Shown here: piece after piece, positions 9,362 through 17,393 of the stretch
Position numbering within the stretch: the first letter of the stretch is position 1
Layout of the letters: every line of letters begins with the position of its first letter
Translations under genes and position numbers: made by a program
From: Indioceanicola profundi
GTDB taxonomy: Bacteria > Pseudomonadota > Alphaproteobacteria > Azospirillales > Azospirillaceae
NCBI RefSeq assembly: GCF_003568845.1
Contig: NZ_CP030126.1
Span: 3,376,600-3,440,599, forward strand
Reading direction: 5' to 3'
Length of the DNA: 64,000 nt
Notes under the pieces: model-generated
Told to the model about the DNA's origin: nothing
The model's database searches: none
What the model saw: only the letters and a program-made list of their open reading frames with translations

Positions 9362-9586
9362 TCAGGTCGGCGAACGGCTGATGGATTTGATGGGGCCGCG
9401 AGGATTGCCGGACATCTCGGCAATCTTGCGGTCCTGTGCCTCCAGCCAGGCGCGCACGCCGGCTTCGCCTTCATGCTCCGGCACTTCGGCCTTGGGCACC
9501 TTGCGGTTGGAGCTGCGCGCGCCGTCCTGGTAGAGGACGTCGTAAAGAACATAGCCCGTCTCGACGGGCGGCTTCTTGCGAGCCAT
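9362..9586 (-). CDS. Small conserved hypothetical protein
   Basis: A 74-residue soluble basic protein with no membrane segment or known domain that I recognise. The central motif GYVLYDVLYQDGARSSNRKV followed by AQDRKIAEMSGNPRGPIKSI looks conserved rather than random, and the amino-acid composition is normal for a real protein. It lies downstream of the cold-shock gene on the same strand but beyond a terminator hairpin, so it probably has its own promoter. Function unknown. Confidence 0.7.
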   Translation of the reverse strand: MARKKPPVETGYVLYDVLYQDGARSSNRKVPKAEVPEHEGEAGVRAWLEAQDRKIAEMSGNPRGPIKSISRSPT

Positions 9587-9625
9587 CAGACTGCTCCCAA
9601 TTCATCGGTCATAAGACAGGCAAGC

Positions 9626-9653
9626 AAAAGGGCACCGGTCTCCCGGTGCCCTT
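9626..9653 (-). terminator. Rho-independent terminator of the cold-shock gene
   Basis: An 11-bp perfect stem (AAGGGCACCGG / CCGGTGCCCTT) with a TCTC loop. On the minus strand it is followed by TTTTGCTT. It lies 35 bp past the stop of the cold-shock gene. Confidence 0.85.
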
Positions 9654-9687
9654 CGCCGACCTGTATGAGCGAGCCGGTCCCGGCTGC

Positions 9688-9897
9688 TCAGGCGTTCTGC
9701 AGGTTTTCCGCAGAGGTCTTTCCGCGCCGCGGATCGCGCACTTCCTCATAGGAGACCTTCTGGCCTTCATTGAGGCTGCGCATCCCGGCCTTCTCGACCG
9801 CGGAGATGTGCACGAACACATCAGCGCCGCCATTGTCGGGCTGGATGAAACCATAGCCCTTGGTACCATTGAACCACTTCACGGTGCCGATCGGCAT
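9688..9897 (-). CDS. Cold-shock protein (CspA family)
   Basis: A 69-residue single CSD (OB-fold) protein that binds single-stranded RNA/DNA. RNP1 is seen as KGYGFIQPD (about residues 12-20) and RNP2 as DVFVHISAV (about 24-32). The start ATG at 9897 is preferred over the in-frame ATGs at 9909-9912 because GGAGG lies six bases upstream and the protein then begins with [10 protein letters not shown] as in its homologues. The gene has its own terminator. Like other csp genes it has a structured leader (hairpin at 9925-9944). Confidence 0.95.
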   Translation of the reverse strand: MPIGTVKWFNGTKGYGFIQPDNGGADVFVHISAVEKAGMRSLNEGQKVSYEEVRDPRRGKTSAENLQNA

Positions 9898-9912
9898 CCA
9901 ATCCTCCATCAT

Positions 9913-10500
9913 GGAAGAGTTGCACCCCTGCGCGCATGCAGGGGCGCGCCAGACTGGGGAGTAGCGATCCGATCACCCGAAGGCGGATAGGCCGGTCGTC
10001 CGAAACAGAATGACCCCCTAGATGTGAGCCTGTCAGGCCCACTAGACAAGAACGAATTCGTCGGCCCCCCTAGCCGGAGGGAGGAACAGCGTTGTCGCAA
10101 GGAGTGGGATCGGCTCCGTGCCCGCCCTGTGGAAGCGCGGTCGCCGACATCCTGGATGCACGGCCGGCCCTGGACTCCACGCGCCGGATCGCCCGCCCGG
10201 CACTGCGCCGGGCGATCGGAAAAGACACGGCCCGATCCCATCTCCTCTTTTTGTCCCACACCCCCTTTGCGGCCCTTGCGCGTTAACCCCGTAACACCCG
10301 GGCGGAGCGGCGGTTGGTTCCGGTAAGATTCGGAGTGGTGAGAGCCTTGGCCAATTGCTTGCGTGGGGTCGCTGGGAAGGCATGACGATCCAGAGAAGCC
10401 GAATATATCTGGGACCGCGCCGCGGCGCGGCCGTCGCCATTTCCGTTGCCGAAGCCCCGCCCTTTGCATTCCAACCCTTCAATCCGGACCTGACAGCCTG
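9913..10500. other. 588-bp intergenic region between csp (-) and glycosyltransferase (+)
   Basis: No convincing gene on either strand; the short open frames have poor composition. It holds the csp leader hairpin (9925-9944) and a 9-bp inverted repeat GATCGCCCG / CGGGCGATC (10187-10195 and 10209-10217). It should contain the divergent promoters for csp and the glycosyltransferase pair, but I cannot place their -35/-10 boxes with confidence. Confidence 0.6.
9925..9944 (-). promoter_or_regulatory. Hairpin in the cold-shock gene leader
   Basis: A perfect 7-bp stem (CCCCTGC / GCAGGGG) with a 6-base loop, about 28 bases upstream of the csp start codon and just upstream of its GGAGG. It would form in the 5' leader of the transcript. 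A regulatory role is inference only. Confidence 0.4.
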
Positions 10501-11724
10501 ATGACGAATCGCGATCCCTTGCGCATCGCCTTCCGCGTCGGCCGGTTTCCGACCTTGAGCGAAACCTTCGTGCTGAGCCAGATCGAAGGCATGATCGAGC
10601 GCGGCCACCGCGTCTCGATCCTGGCCGATTCCCCGGCGGACGGGGACGGGCCTGCCGCGCTGCCGGGCCGACTGGCGGGGCTGGAGGAGGTCAATTACGT
10701 GCTGCCGCGCAGCCCGCTGCTGGCCCAGACCTACATGCACCTGCCCTATCGCATCCGCCGTGCCCTGGCCGGGGTGGAAGAGCGGCGGATGTGCCGGGAC
10801 AACGACATCGTGGTCTGCAATTTCGGCTGGTTCGGGGCCATGACGGCGGAAAGCGTCGGCGGCCGGCAGCGCCGCGCCCGTATCCTCACCATCTTCCATG
10901 GCGACGACATGTCCCGCACCGTGACCCAGGCGGAGCCGGACCTCTATGCCGAACTGTTCCGGGTCGGCGACGTGCTGGCGGCGGTCAGTGATTTCTGGCG
11001 CCGCCGCCTGGTCGAGCTGGGTGCCCCGGAGGAGAAGCTGACCGTCCACCATATGGGTGTGGATGTGGACCGCTATCCGTTCAATCTCCGTCCGCCGGCC
11101 GAGGCTCGACCCTTCGAGCTGGTCACCGTGGGGCGACTTGTGGAGAAGAAGGGGGCGGAATTCATCCTGCGCGCCCTGGCGCGGGTGCGGGAGAGCCGCC
11201 CCGATCTCCGCTTCCGGCTGCGCGCCATCGGCGACGGGCCGCTGCGCGAACCGCTGGAGGCGTTGCGCGCCGAGCTGGGATTGCAGGACAGGGTGGAGTT
11301 CCTGGGGGCGGTGGCGCATGAGCGGGTGGCGGAGGTGCTGGCCGCATCCGACGCCTTCGTGCTGCCCAGCGTGGTGGCGTCCGATGGGGACATGGAGGGC
11401 ATTCCCGTGTCGCTGATGGAGGCGATGGCGAGCGGGCTTCCGGTCGTTTCCACCCGCCACAGCGGCATACCGGAACTGGTCGAGCACGGCGTCAGCGGCC
11501 TCCTGGCCGAGGAGCGCGACGTGGAGGATCTGGCCCGGCAGCTCACCCGCATCATGACCGATGCGGACGGGCGGGCGGAGCTGGCCCGTGCGGCGCGGCG
11601 GACGGTGGAGCTTCACTTCAATGAGCGGCTCCTGAACGACAGGTTGGACGCGATGCTGCGCCGGCTGGCCGGGCGGGAGCATGAACCCTTCCCCCTGCAT
11701 GAACCGTTACTGCGCAGGGCCTGA
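10501..11724 (+). CDS. Glycosyltransferase family 4 protein
   Basis: A 407-residue GT-B fold glycosyltransferase predicted to add a sugar to an envelope or exopolysaccharide from a nucleotide-sugar donor. The GT4 C-terminal domain shows VGRLVEKKGAEFILRAL (about residues 210-226) and the donor-binding E-x7-E region EGIPVSLMEAMASGLPVVST (about 300-319). The N-terminal segment GRFPTLSETFVLSQI is typical of colanic-acid/exopolysaccharide-type enzymes. ATG at 10501 is chosen because homology starts at once (LRIAFRVGRFPTLSET). It is followed after 44 bp by a GT2 gene in the same direction. No polymerase or flippase genes are nearby, so the product cannot be named. Confidence 0.9.
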   Translation: MTNRDPLRIAFRVGRFPTLSETFVLSQIEGMIERGHRVSILADSPADGDGPAALPGRLAGLEEVNYVLPRSPLLAQTYMHLPYRIRRALAGVEERRMCRDNDIVVCNFGWFGAMTAESVGGRQRRARILTIFHGDDMSRTVTQAEPDLYAELFRVGDVLAAVSDFWRRRLVELGAPEEKLTVHHMGVDVDRYPFNLRPPAEARPFELVTVGRLVEKKGAEFILRALARVRESRPDLRFRLRAIGDGPLREPLEALRAELGLQDRVEFLGAVAHERVAEVLAASDAFVLPSVVASDGDMEGIPVSLMEAMASGLPVVSTRHSGIPELVEHGVSGLLAEERDVEDLARQLTRIMTDADGRAELARAARRTVELHFNERLLNDRLDAMLRRLAGREHEPFPLHEPLLRRA

Positions 11725-11768
11725 CCCGTCGGGCTGCCTGTGACTGGAATTCAGCGAGGGTCGACTCC

Positions 11769-13703
11769 GTGCGCGTGTCCGTGATCATCCCCGTCTTCAA
11801 TGGCGAGGCCTTCCTGGCCCAGACCCTCCGTTCCGTCCTGAACCAGACGCGGCGGCCGGATGAAGTGATCGTGGTCGACAACGGCTCCAGCGACCGCAGC
11901 GTGGAGATTGCGCAGGGCTTCGGCGGCATCGTGCGGACGATCAGCGCGCCCGGCGGCGGCGCGTCGGCCGCCCGCAATGCCGGGGTGCGGGAGGCCACGG
12001 GCGACGCCATCATGTTCCTGGACGCCGACGATCTGCTGGGCCCCACGGTGATCGAGGAGTTGGCTGCGGTGCTGGAACGGCGGCCGGGCACGGTGGCTTG
12101 CTGCCCCTGGATGCGGTTCGAGCTGGTGGGGGAAAGCTGGCTGGCCGCCCCGGCCTCCTGCGCGCCGCGGCGGAACGGGCATGACGATCTGCAGGCCTGG
12201 CTCACCGGCTGGTACCATCCGCCCTGCGCCCTGCTGTGGTCGCGCGCCGCCTATGAGGCGAGCGGGGGATGGGACCCGGAGATCAAGGTCAATACCGACG
12301 GCGACATCATGATGCGCGCCCTGATCGCGGGCGTGGAGCTGGCGCCGACCGCCGGCGGCACGGCCTATTACCGCCGCCTGCCCGGCGACGCCGTGTCGCT
12401 GAGCGGCAAGCGCTTCACCCGCACCGGCCTGGAATCCCGGCTGGCCGTGCTGGACCGGGTGGCGGATCGGCTGGGCGAAGCCGGCCGGATCGCCCGCTAC
12501 CGCGCCGCCCTGGCGGAGGCTTATGACGGGCTGGTCCGCGATGCCGGCGGGTTCCCCGATCTGCGTAGCCGTGCCCTTGCCGCCGCCACGACCCATGGTG
12601 GGCCGGAGAAGCTGCGCCGCCTGCGCCGGCGGCTGGAGCGCGTGACGGACCGCGCCCGCCGCAGCATGCGCCCGCCAGCATTGCCGCCGGTGGCCGCCAG
12701 GGGCGTGTCGCCCGACCGGGCGGAGCCGGGGCCGGAGCGCCCGCTGGTCTCCATCATCGTGCCGACCTACAACCGTGCCCATCTGCTGCCGCGGGCGGTG
12801 GGCGGTGTGCTGGCCCAGACCTATGACCGGTTCGAACTGCTGATCATCGACGACTGCTCCACCGACAATACGGCGGAGGTGGTGGAAGGCTTCGGCGATG
12901 CCCGCATCCGCTATATCCGTCAGCCGAAGAATGGCGGAGTCTCCGCGGCCCGCAACCGCGGCCTGCGGGAAGCGAAAGGGGAGCTGATCGCCTTCCTCGA
13001 CTCCGACGATGAATGGGTGCCGGAGAAGCTGGCCCGGCAGGTGGAGCTGGTGCGCCGCCGGCCCGACAAGGTGGGGCTGTTCTACACCGGCGTGCTGACC
13101 TACGGCGCCGAGGGCGACCGGCAGATCGAGGTGCCCGTCCATCGCGGCGATGTCTGGCGGGAGATGCTGCACCGGAACGCGATCCACGGCACCAGCAGCA
13201 CCATGCTCCGCCGCGAGGTGGTGGAGATGGTGGGCTATTTCGACGAGACCCTGCCCGCCATCGAGGATTTCGACTACTGGACCCGCATCGCCCGCTTCTA
13301 CGAGTTCGACTTCGTGCCCGACGCTCTGACCATTTATCACAATGAGGATCAGGACGAGTCGGCGGAACTGGAGCGGCGGTCGCGCAACTTCCCCGCCAAC
13401 ATGGCCGCCCGCCATGCCTACGCCCAGCGCTATGCGCCGGAGGCGAAGCGGGAGGGGGTGCGCCACCTGTTCCTGCTGGAAACCGCCCGCCGCCAGCTCC
13501 GCTCTCCCGTTGGGGATTCGCGGGCGGCGGTGAAGGCGCTGCTGCGCGCCATCAAGAACCGTCCGGCGGAGCCGCGCCTCTATATGTGGCTGCTGTTCGC
13601 CCTTCTGCCCCGCGGCCCGCGGGAGGCGATGGGGCCGGCGATCAAGAGCTTCCGGGAACGGGTGGTGCCGCAGCGGCTCTGGTTCGGCGCCGGGCAGGCC
13701 TGA
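11769..13703 (+). CDS. Glycosyltransferase family 2 protein with two GT-A domains
   Basis: A 644-residue protein with two GT2 domains in tandem. The first starts at residue 1 ([20 protein letters not shown]) with the metal-binding DADD at about 86-89; the second starts near residue 326 ([20 protein letters not shown]) with FLDSDDEW. Between them lies an Arg-rich helical linker of about 90 residues. Both domains keep the acidic DxD-type residues, so both may be active and add alternate sugars to a polysaccharide. The first domain has IIVDNGSS-type and the second [14 protein letters not shown] donor sites. Co-directional with the GT4 gene. No membrane segment is seen, so it probably works at the cytoplasmic face. 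Confidence 0.9.
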   Translation: MRVSVIIPVFNGEAFLAQTLRSVLNQTRRPDEVIVVDNGSSDRSVEIAQGFGGIVRTISAPGGGASAARNAGVREATGDAIMFLDADDLLGPTVIEELAAVLERRPGTVACCPWMRFELVGESWLAAPASCAPRRNGHDDLQAWLTGWYHPPCALLWSRAAYEASGGWDPEIKVNTDGDIMMRALIAGVELAPTAGGTAYYRRLPGDAVSLSGKRFTRTGLESRLAVLDRVADRLGEAGRIARYRAALAEAYDGLVRDAGGFPDLRSRALAAATTHGGPEKLRRLRRRLERVTDRARRSMRPPALPPVAARGVSPDRAEPGPERPLVSIIVPTYNRAHLLPRAVGGVLAQTYDRFELLIIDDCSTDNTAEVVEGFGDARIRYIRQPKNGGVSAARNRGLREAKGELIAFLDSDDEWVPEKLARQVELVRRRPDKVGLFYTGVLTYGAEGDRQIEVPVHRGDVWREMLHRNAIHGTSSTMLRREVVEMVGYFDETLPAIEDFDYWTRIARFYEFDFVPDALTIYHNEDQDESAELERRSRNFPANMAARHAYAQRYAPEAKREGVRHLFLLETARRQLRSPVGDSRAAVKALLRAIKNRPAEPRLYMWLLFALLPRGPREAMGPAIKSFRERVVPQRLWFGAGQA

Positions 13704-13821
13704 CGGAACCTGCATCGGGCGCAGCAGACAGCCGCAGGCTGCATGGGTGGCGTATGGACCCTCCCGGCCCGCTGCCCTATATAGGCGCCAACCCTTGCCA
13801 CCCTTGCCGGACAGGTCCCTC

Positions 13822-14505
13822 ATGAAGTTCTTCGCCGACACCGCCGATATTGCCGAGATCCGCGATCTCGCCGCCACTGGACTGCTGGACGGGGTGACCA
13901 CCAACCCGTCGCTGGTCGCCAAGTCCGGCCGGTCGAGCTTCGTGGAGCTGATCGCGGACATCTGCGAGGTGGTGGACGGGCCGGTCTCGGCCGAGGTCGC
14001 TGCCATCGACTTCGAGACCATGCTGAAGGAAGGTCGCCATCTGGCCCAGATCGCCCCGAATGTCGCGGTGAAGGTGCCGTTGACCCCGGCCGGGCTGAAG
14101 GTCTGCCGCACCCTGGCGAACGAGGGCACGATGGTGAACGTCACCCTCTGCTTCTCCGCCGCCCAGGCCATCCTGGCCGCCAAGGCGGGCGCCGCCTTCG
14201 TCTCCCCCTTCGTGGGCCGGCTGGACGATATCGGGCAGAACGGGCTGAACCTGATCGCCGAGATCGTCGAGATCTACAACCAATATCCCGCCTTCACCAC
14301 CGAGGTGCTGGTGGCCAGCGTGCGCAACCCGATCCATGTGGTGGAGAGTGCGCGCATGGGCGCCCATGTCGCCACCATGCCGCCGGCCGTGATCCGCTCG
14401 CTCGCCAACCACCCGCTGACGGACAAGGGCCTGTCCCAGTTCGTGGCCGACTGGCAGAAGACCGGCCAGGACATTCTGAGCCAGGAGCTGCCGAAGCGCG
14501 GCTGA
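13822..14505 (+). CDS. Transaldolase of the Fsa/TalC type
   Basis: A 227-residue class I aldolase of the small transaldolase / fructose-6-phosphate aldolase subfamily. It acts in the non-oxidative pentose phosphate route or as an F6P aldolase. The Schiff-base lysine is at about K84 in NVAVKVPLT; other signatures are [27 protein letters not shown] and [16 protein letters not shown]. The length and the Phe after NVTLCFS match prokaryotic TalC-type proteins, which are usually true transaldolases in this lineage. A strong terminator follows. The genes rpe (16701) and this one together supply pentose phosphate steps. Confidence 0.93.
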   Translation: MKFFADTADIAEIRDLAATGLLDGVTTNPSLVAKSGRSSFVELIADICEVVDGPVSAEVAAIDFETMLKEGRHLAQIAPNVAVKVPLTPAGLKVCRTLANEGTMVNVTLCFSAAQAILAAKAGAAFVSPFVGRLDDIGQNGLNLIAEIVEIYNQYPAFTTEVLVASVRNPIHVVESARMGAHVATMPPAVIRSLANHPLTDKGLSQFVADWQKTGQDILSQELPKRG

Positions 14506-14525
14506 GCCGCAGGCACGCGTTCCCG

Positions 14526-14556
14526 AAAGGGCCGTCCGCAGGGGCGGCCCTTTTTT
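14526..14556 (+). terminator. Rho-independent terminator after transaldolase gene
   Basis: A 9-bp stem (GGGCCGTCC / GGGCGGCCC with one G-T pair) and GCAG loop, flanked by AAA and followed by six T. It lies 21 bp past the stop codon at 14505. Confidence 0.9.
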
Positions 14557-14569
14557 CATTGGAGCGGGC

Positions 14570-15502
14570 TCAGAAATCGTATTTCAGAGTCACGCGGCTG
14601 ATCGTGTCGGTGCCGGTCAGCCCCTCCGGCGGATCGCTCTCGTTCCGGACGGTGAAGGACAGGCGGGAGGAGATATGGCGGCTGACCTTCAGCTCAAGGG
14701 CGGAGATGCCTTCCAGCGAGCGGTTGTCCGCGCCGACCAGGGCGTTGACGGTCTGTAGGAACCGGGCGCGCGCCGCGATCTGCCAACGCATCGAGGCCGA
14801 GCCGCGCAGCACCGTCTCCGCCTCCGTTCGGGCGGCTTCCTGTTCGGTGGAGACGTAGCGGGTCTGGCGCAGACCGGGGCCGCCATCCAGCTCCAACCGC
14901 ACCGCCGGCCCGTCCGCCGCCACCCAGCCGAGGCCGAGCGTCTCGGTGAAGCGCCAGGAATAGCCGGCGAAGCGGTCCCGCTCCCACCCCAGATGGCCGG
15001 ACACGAAGAAGCGGGGATCGTAGAACCAGTTCGGCTCGTAATTGGTGGTGAAGCGTTCGGACGTGGTCTGGCCGCCGGCACGGCGGTAGTCGGCGGTGCC
15101 CTTGATAGCGTGACGCCAATAAACCGTCTCCTTCGACAGCCCGAAGCCCAGCGTCACCGCCGTCTCATTGCTGTTGCCGGTGGAAAGGGATGCGCCGGCT
15201 TCCGCGCTGCCGGCCCAGCCGACGAATACATAGTCGGCGGCGGCGACTTTGGCCCGGCGCGTTGCCTCCGCCTGCTCGCCCTGAAGCACCGCTGTCAGAG
15301 CCGCGATCTCCGCCGCCAGCTCCGGATAGGCGGCGGTGGCCAGGGCGGCGGTCTCGCCCAGGGTTTCTCCGTCGGTCAGGGCGGCTTGGCGAAGCATCCG
15401 CTCCACGCCGTCCGGCAGGCCCTGTCCGGCCAGGGCCGGAGAAGCGGAAAAGGCGAGGCAAAGCGCGAGCGCCACGGCGCGCATCTGTGTCCGTTGGATC
15501 AT
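14570..15502 (-). CDS. DUF481 outer-membrane beta-barrel protein
   Basis: A 310-residue secreted protein. The signal peptide is MIQRTQMRAVALALCLAFSA ending near SPALA. After a helical segment of about 70 residues (anti-repeats of Ala/Glu) comes the DUF481 barrel: alternating strands such as SAEAGASLSTGNSNETAVT, FVSGHLGWERDRFAGYSWRF and the C-terminal strand SRVTLKYDF, ending in Phe as outer-membrane proteins do. DUF481 includes YdiY, a salt-induced protein of unknown role. The start at 15502 is preferred to 15574 because it gives a normal signal peptide. No ribosome-binding site is obvious. Confidence 0.88.
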   Translation of the reverse strand: MIQRTQMRAVALALCLAFSASPALAGQGLPDGVERMLRQAALTDGETLGETAALATAAYPELAAEIAALTAVLQGEQAEATRRAKVAAADYVFVGWAGSAEAGASLSTGNSNETAVTLGFGLSKETVYWRHAIKGTADYRRAGGQTTSERFTTNYEPNWFYDPRFFVSGHLGWERDRFAGYSWRFTETLGLGWVAADGPAVRLELDGGPGLRQTRYVSTEQEAARTEAETVLRGSASMRWQIAARARFLQTVNALVGADNRSLEGISALELKVSRHISSRLSFTVRNESDPPEGLTGTDTISRVTLKYDF

Positions 15503-15607
15503 GGAGAAGCGATGTCTGACTGGTAGCAGGGGCGGGCGGGGCGGGATCGGCCCGTCCGGCCGGGGTTCAAGCACAGGGGCGTCCCCTCTGGCAACCCCGC
15601 GCCGCCC

Positions 15608-16210
15608 TCAATGCAGCTCGAGTAGGCTGTGGGCCCGGCCCAGAGCGGCGTCGAATCGCAGTATTTCCAGCCGCACCGGCGGGGACAGCTCGGCGCAGGC
15701 CCGCTCCAGCCGCCGCCGCTCCCGCTCCAGCTTCTCCGCCAGTCGGGTCCTGGCGGCCGGTCCGGAACGGCGGCGGGCCAGCAGGCGGCGCAGGCAATCC
15801 TCCGGCGGGGTGTCCAGACGGATTACATGCAGCGGATGCTCCCGCGCCAACTCGCTCGTATGCTCGACCTCGGCGCTCAGCACCAGCCCCTCCAGCAGAA
15901 CGTCGTGCCCTTCCGCGGCGAAACGGCGGGCCAGCCGGAACGCCTCGGCCAAGCCGCCATCCACCGCCCGGATGGTGTCGCACCCGCCGCAGGTGGCCTC
16001 GCCATAATGACCCAGCACCGCCAATGGCCGCCCGCCCGCAGGGTGGGCCAGATGCCAGGCGATGGGCCGCCTCCGCCCGGCCCGCATCACCGGCACGGCC
16101 TGCGGCGGCGCTGCTTCGCCGGTCCAGCCATAGGCGGCCAGCAGCCTGCGGACGAAATGGGTCTTGCCGGCACCGGCGGTGCCGCGGGGATTGATGATGA
16201 CCGGCTGCAT
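15608..16210 (-). CDS. P-loop NTPase/kinase-like protein, phage-type family
   Basis: A 200-residue protein with an N-terminal Walker A, GTAGAGKTHF, at about residues 10-19. A conserved GHYGEATCGGCDTI block follows at about 87-100, then a LLEGLVLSAEVEHT strand and a C-terminal Arg-rich lid-like helix. The order resembles a family of small nucleotide kinases or ATPases that I associate mainly with phages and mobile elements (basis: recall of family pattern, not a search). The substrate is unknown. The gene stands alone, divergent from the antitoxin-like gene at 16365 and with no phage genes around. Base composition looks like that of its neighbours. Confidence 0.7.
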   Translation of the reverse strand: MQPVIINPRGTAGAGKTHFVRRLLAAYGWTGEAAPPQAVPVMRAGRRRPIAWHLAHPAGGRPLAVLGHYGEATCGGCDTIRAVDGGLAEAFRLARRFAAEGHDVLLEGLVLSAEVEHTSELAREHPLHVIRLDTPPEDCLRRLLARRRSGPAARTRLAEKLERERRRLERACAELSPPVRLEILRFDAALGRAHSLLELH

Positions 16211-16364
16211 CGAACCTCATGCCTGGCTTCGGGGATGGTCCGCCGATGATGGCGACGGCTCCCAAGGGGACCAGATATCCAGGTCACCCTGAACCCCTAT
16301 TCCAGGCGCGGCTTTCGATTTGGGCGAAACGGGTTTCGGCCATATGCTGGAGCAGGAGGTGGTC

Positions 16365-16589
16365 ATGGAACATCACATCCGCTTATCTCTGGACGATGCG
16401 GTATGGAGCCTGTTGGACAGCGCTGCCCAGGAGCGCGGCATCAGCCTCTCCGCTTATCTTCATGAAATTGCCGTGAACGAGGCAAAACGCATCCGGCGGG
16501 AGCGCATCCGCGCACAAAGCAATGCCCTTGCCGCCTGTATCGCCGAATGCCCTGAAGCCCGCGATTTCTATGAGGATTGGAGCGGGTAA
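16365..16589 (+). CDS. Putative orphan antitoxin (RHH-like)
   Basis: A 74-residue protein. The N-terminal EHHIRLSLDDAVWSLLDSAA and RGISLSAYLHEIAV segments follow the beta-helix-helix pattern of ribbon-helix-helix DNA-binding domains. The C-terminus, with its acidic/aromatic end FYEDWSG, resembles the toxin-neutralising tails of MazE-like antitoxins. The start at 16365 is set by a perfect AGGAGG five bases upstream; ATG at 16344 lacks one. No toxin gene lies up- or downstream: rpe starts 111 bp later and the gap has no open frame of toxin type. It could be a relic antitoxin or a stand-alone regulator. Confidence 0.6.
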   Translation: MEHHIRLSLDDAVWSLLDSAAQERGISLSAYLHEIAVNEAKRIRRERIRAQSNALAACIAECPEARDFYEDWSG

Positions 16590-16700
16590 CCCGGTGAATT
16601 GCGGTCGTTGACGGTTACCGGCACCGCGCTCCGCGAAAGGCATGCATGCAGGGAGCGGCGGCACCTTGCGGGCGGGGCCGGAGATTGGTAGGAACCCGGC

Positions 16701-17384
16701 ATGAATACGCAGGTCAAGATCGCCCCGAGCATCCTTTCCGCCGACTTCGCCAAGTTGGGGGAGGAGGTCCGCGCCATCGACGCCGCCGGCGCCGACTATA
16801 TCCATGTTGATGTGATGGACGGGCATTTCGTGCCCAACATCACCATCGGCCCCGGCGTGGTGAAGGCGCTACGCCCGCACTCGGCCAAGCCCTTCGACGT
16901 GCATCTGATGATCTCGCCCGTGGATGCCTTCATTCAGGGCTTCGCCGATGCCGGCGCGGACATCATCAGCTTCCATCCCGAAGCCGGGCCGCACCCGCAC
17001 CGCACGGTCCAGCTCATCCGGTCGCTGGGCAAGAAGCCGGGCATCGTGCTGAACCCGCACACGCCGGTGGAGATGGTGGATTACCTGCTGGGCGATGTGG
17101 ATCTGGTGCTGGTGATGTCCGTCAATCCCGGCTTCGGCGGCCAGAGCTTCATCAAGAGCCAGCTCGGCAAGATCGCGGAGCTGCGCCGCCGTATCGACGA
17201 TGTCAGCAGCCAGCAGGGCGGCCGCCCCATCGACCTGGAAGTGGATGGCGGCGTGAATGTCGAGACGGCGAAGCTGTGCGTCGAGGCCGGGGCCAACGTG
17301 CTGGTGGCGGGCACCTCCACCTTCCAGGGCGGGCCGGCGGCTTATGGCGCGAACATGCGCCGGCTGCGCGGCGAGCAGGGCTGA
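16701..17384 (+). CDS. rpe: Ribulose-phosphate 3-epimerase
   Basis: A 227-residue TIM-barrel epimerase interconverting ribulose 5-phosphate and xylulose 5-phosphate. Hallmarks: [15 protein letters not shown] (residues 8-22), [16 protein letters not shown] with the metal-binding His and catalytic Asp, [21 protein letters not shown] and the second catalytic Asp in DLEVDGGVN. Phosphate-binding GTSTFQG closes the fold. It begins the run rpe-heparinase-small membrane protein-purH, in which gaps are 9, 21 and 3 bp, so they are likely co-transcribed. An AGGA box lies before the start. Confidence 0.96.
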   Translation: MNTQVKIAPSILSADFAKLGEEVRAIDAAGADYIHVDVMDGHFVPNITIGPGVVKALRPHSAKPFDVHLMISPVDAFIQGFADAGADIISFHPEAGPHPHRTVQLIRSLGKKPGIVLNPHTPVEMVDYLLGDVDLVLVMSVNPGFGGQSFIKSQLGKIAELRRRIDDVSSQQGGRPIDLEVDGGVNVETAKLCVEAGANVLVAGTSTFQGGPAAYGANMRRLRGEQG

Positions 17385-17393
17385 TCCCGCCAG

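Noticed and set aside
10024..10326. 100-residue frame in the csp/glycosyltransferase gap
   Set aside because: Arg/Pro-rich random-like composition, no family.
11751..14183. 810-residue antisense frame over the GT2 and transaldolase genes
   Set aside because: Shadow frame in GC-rich DNA; the plus strand has two clear families there.
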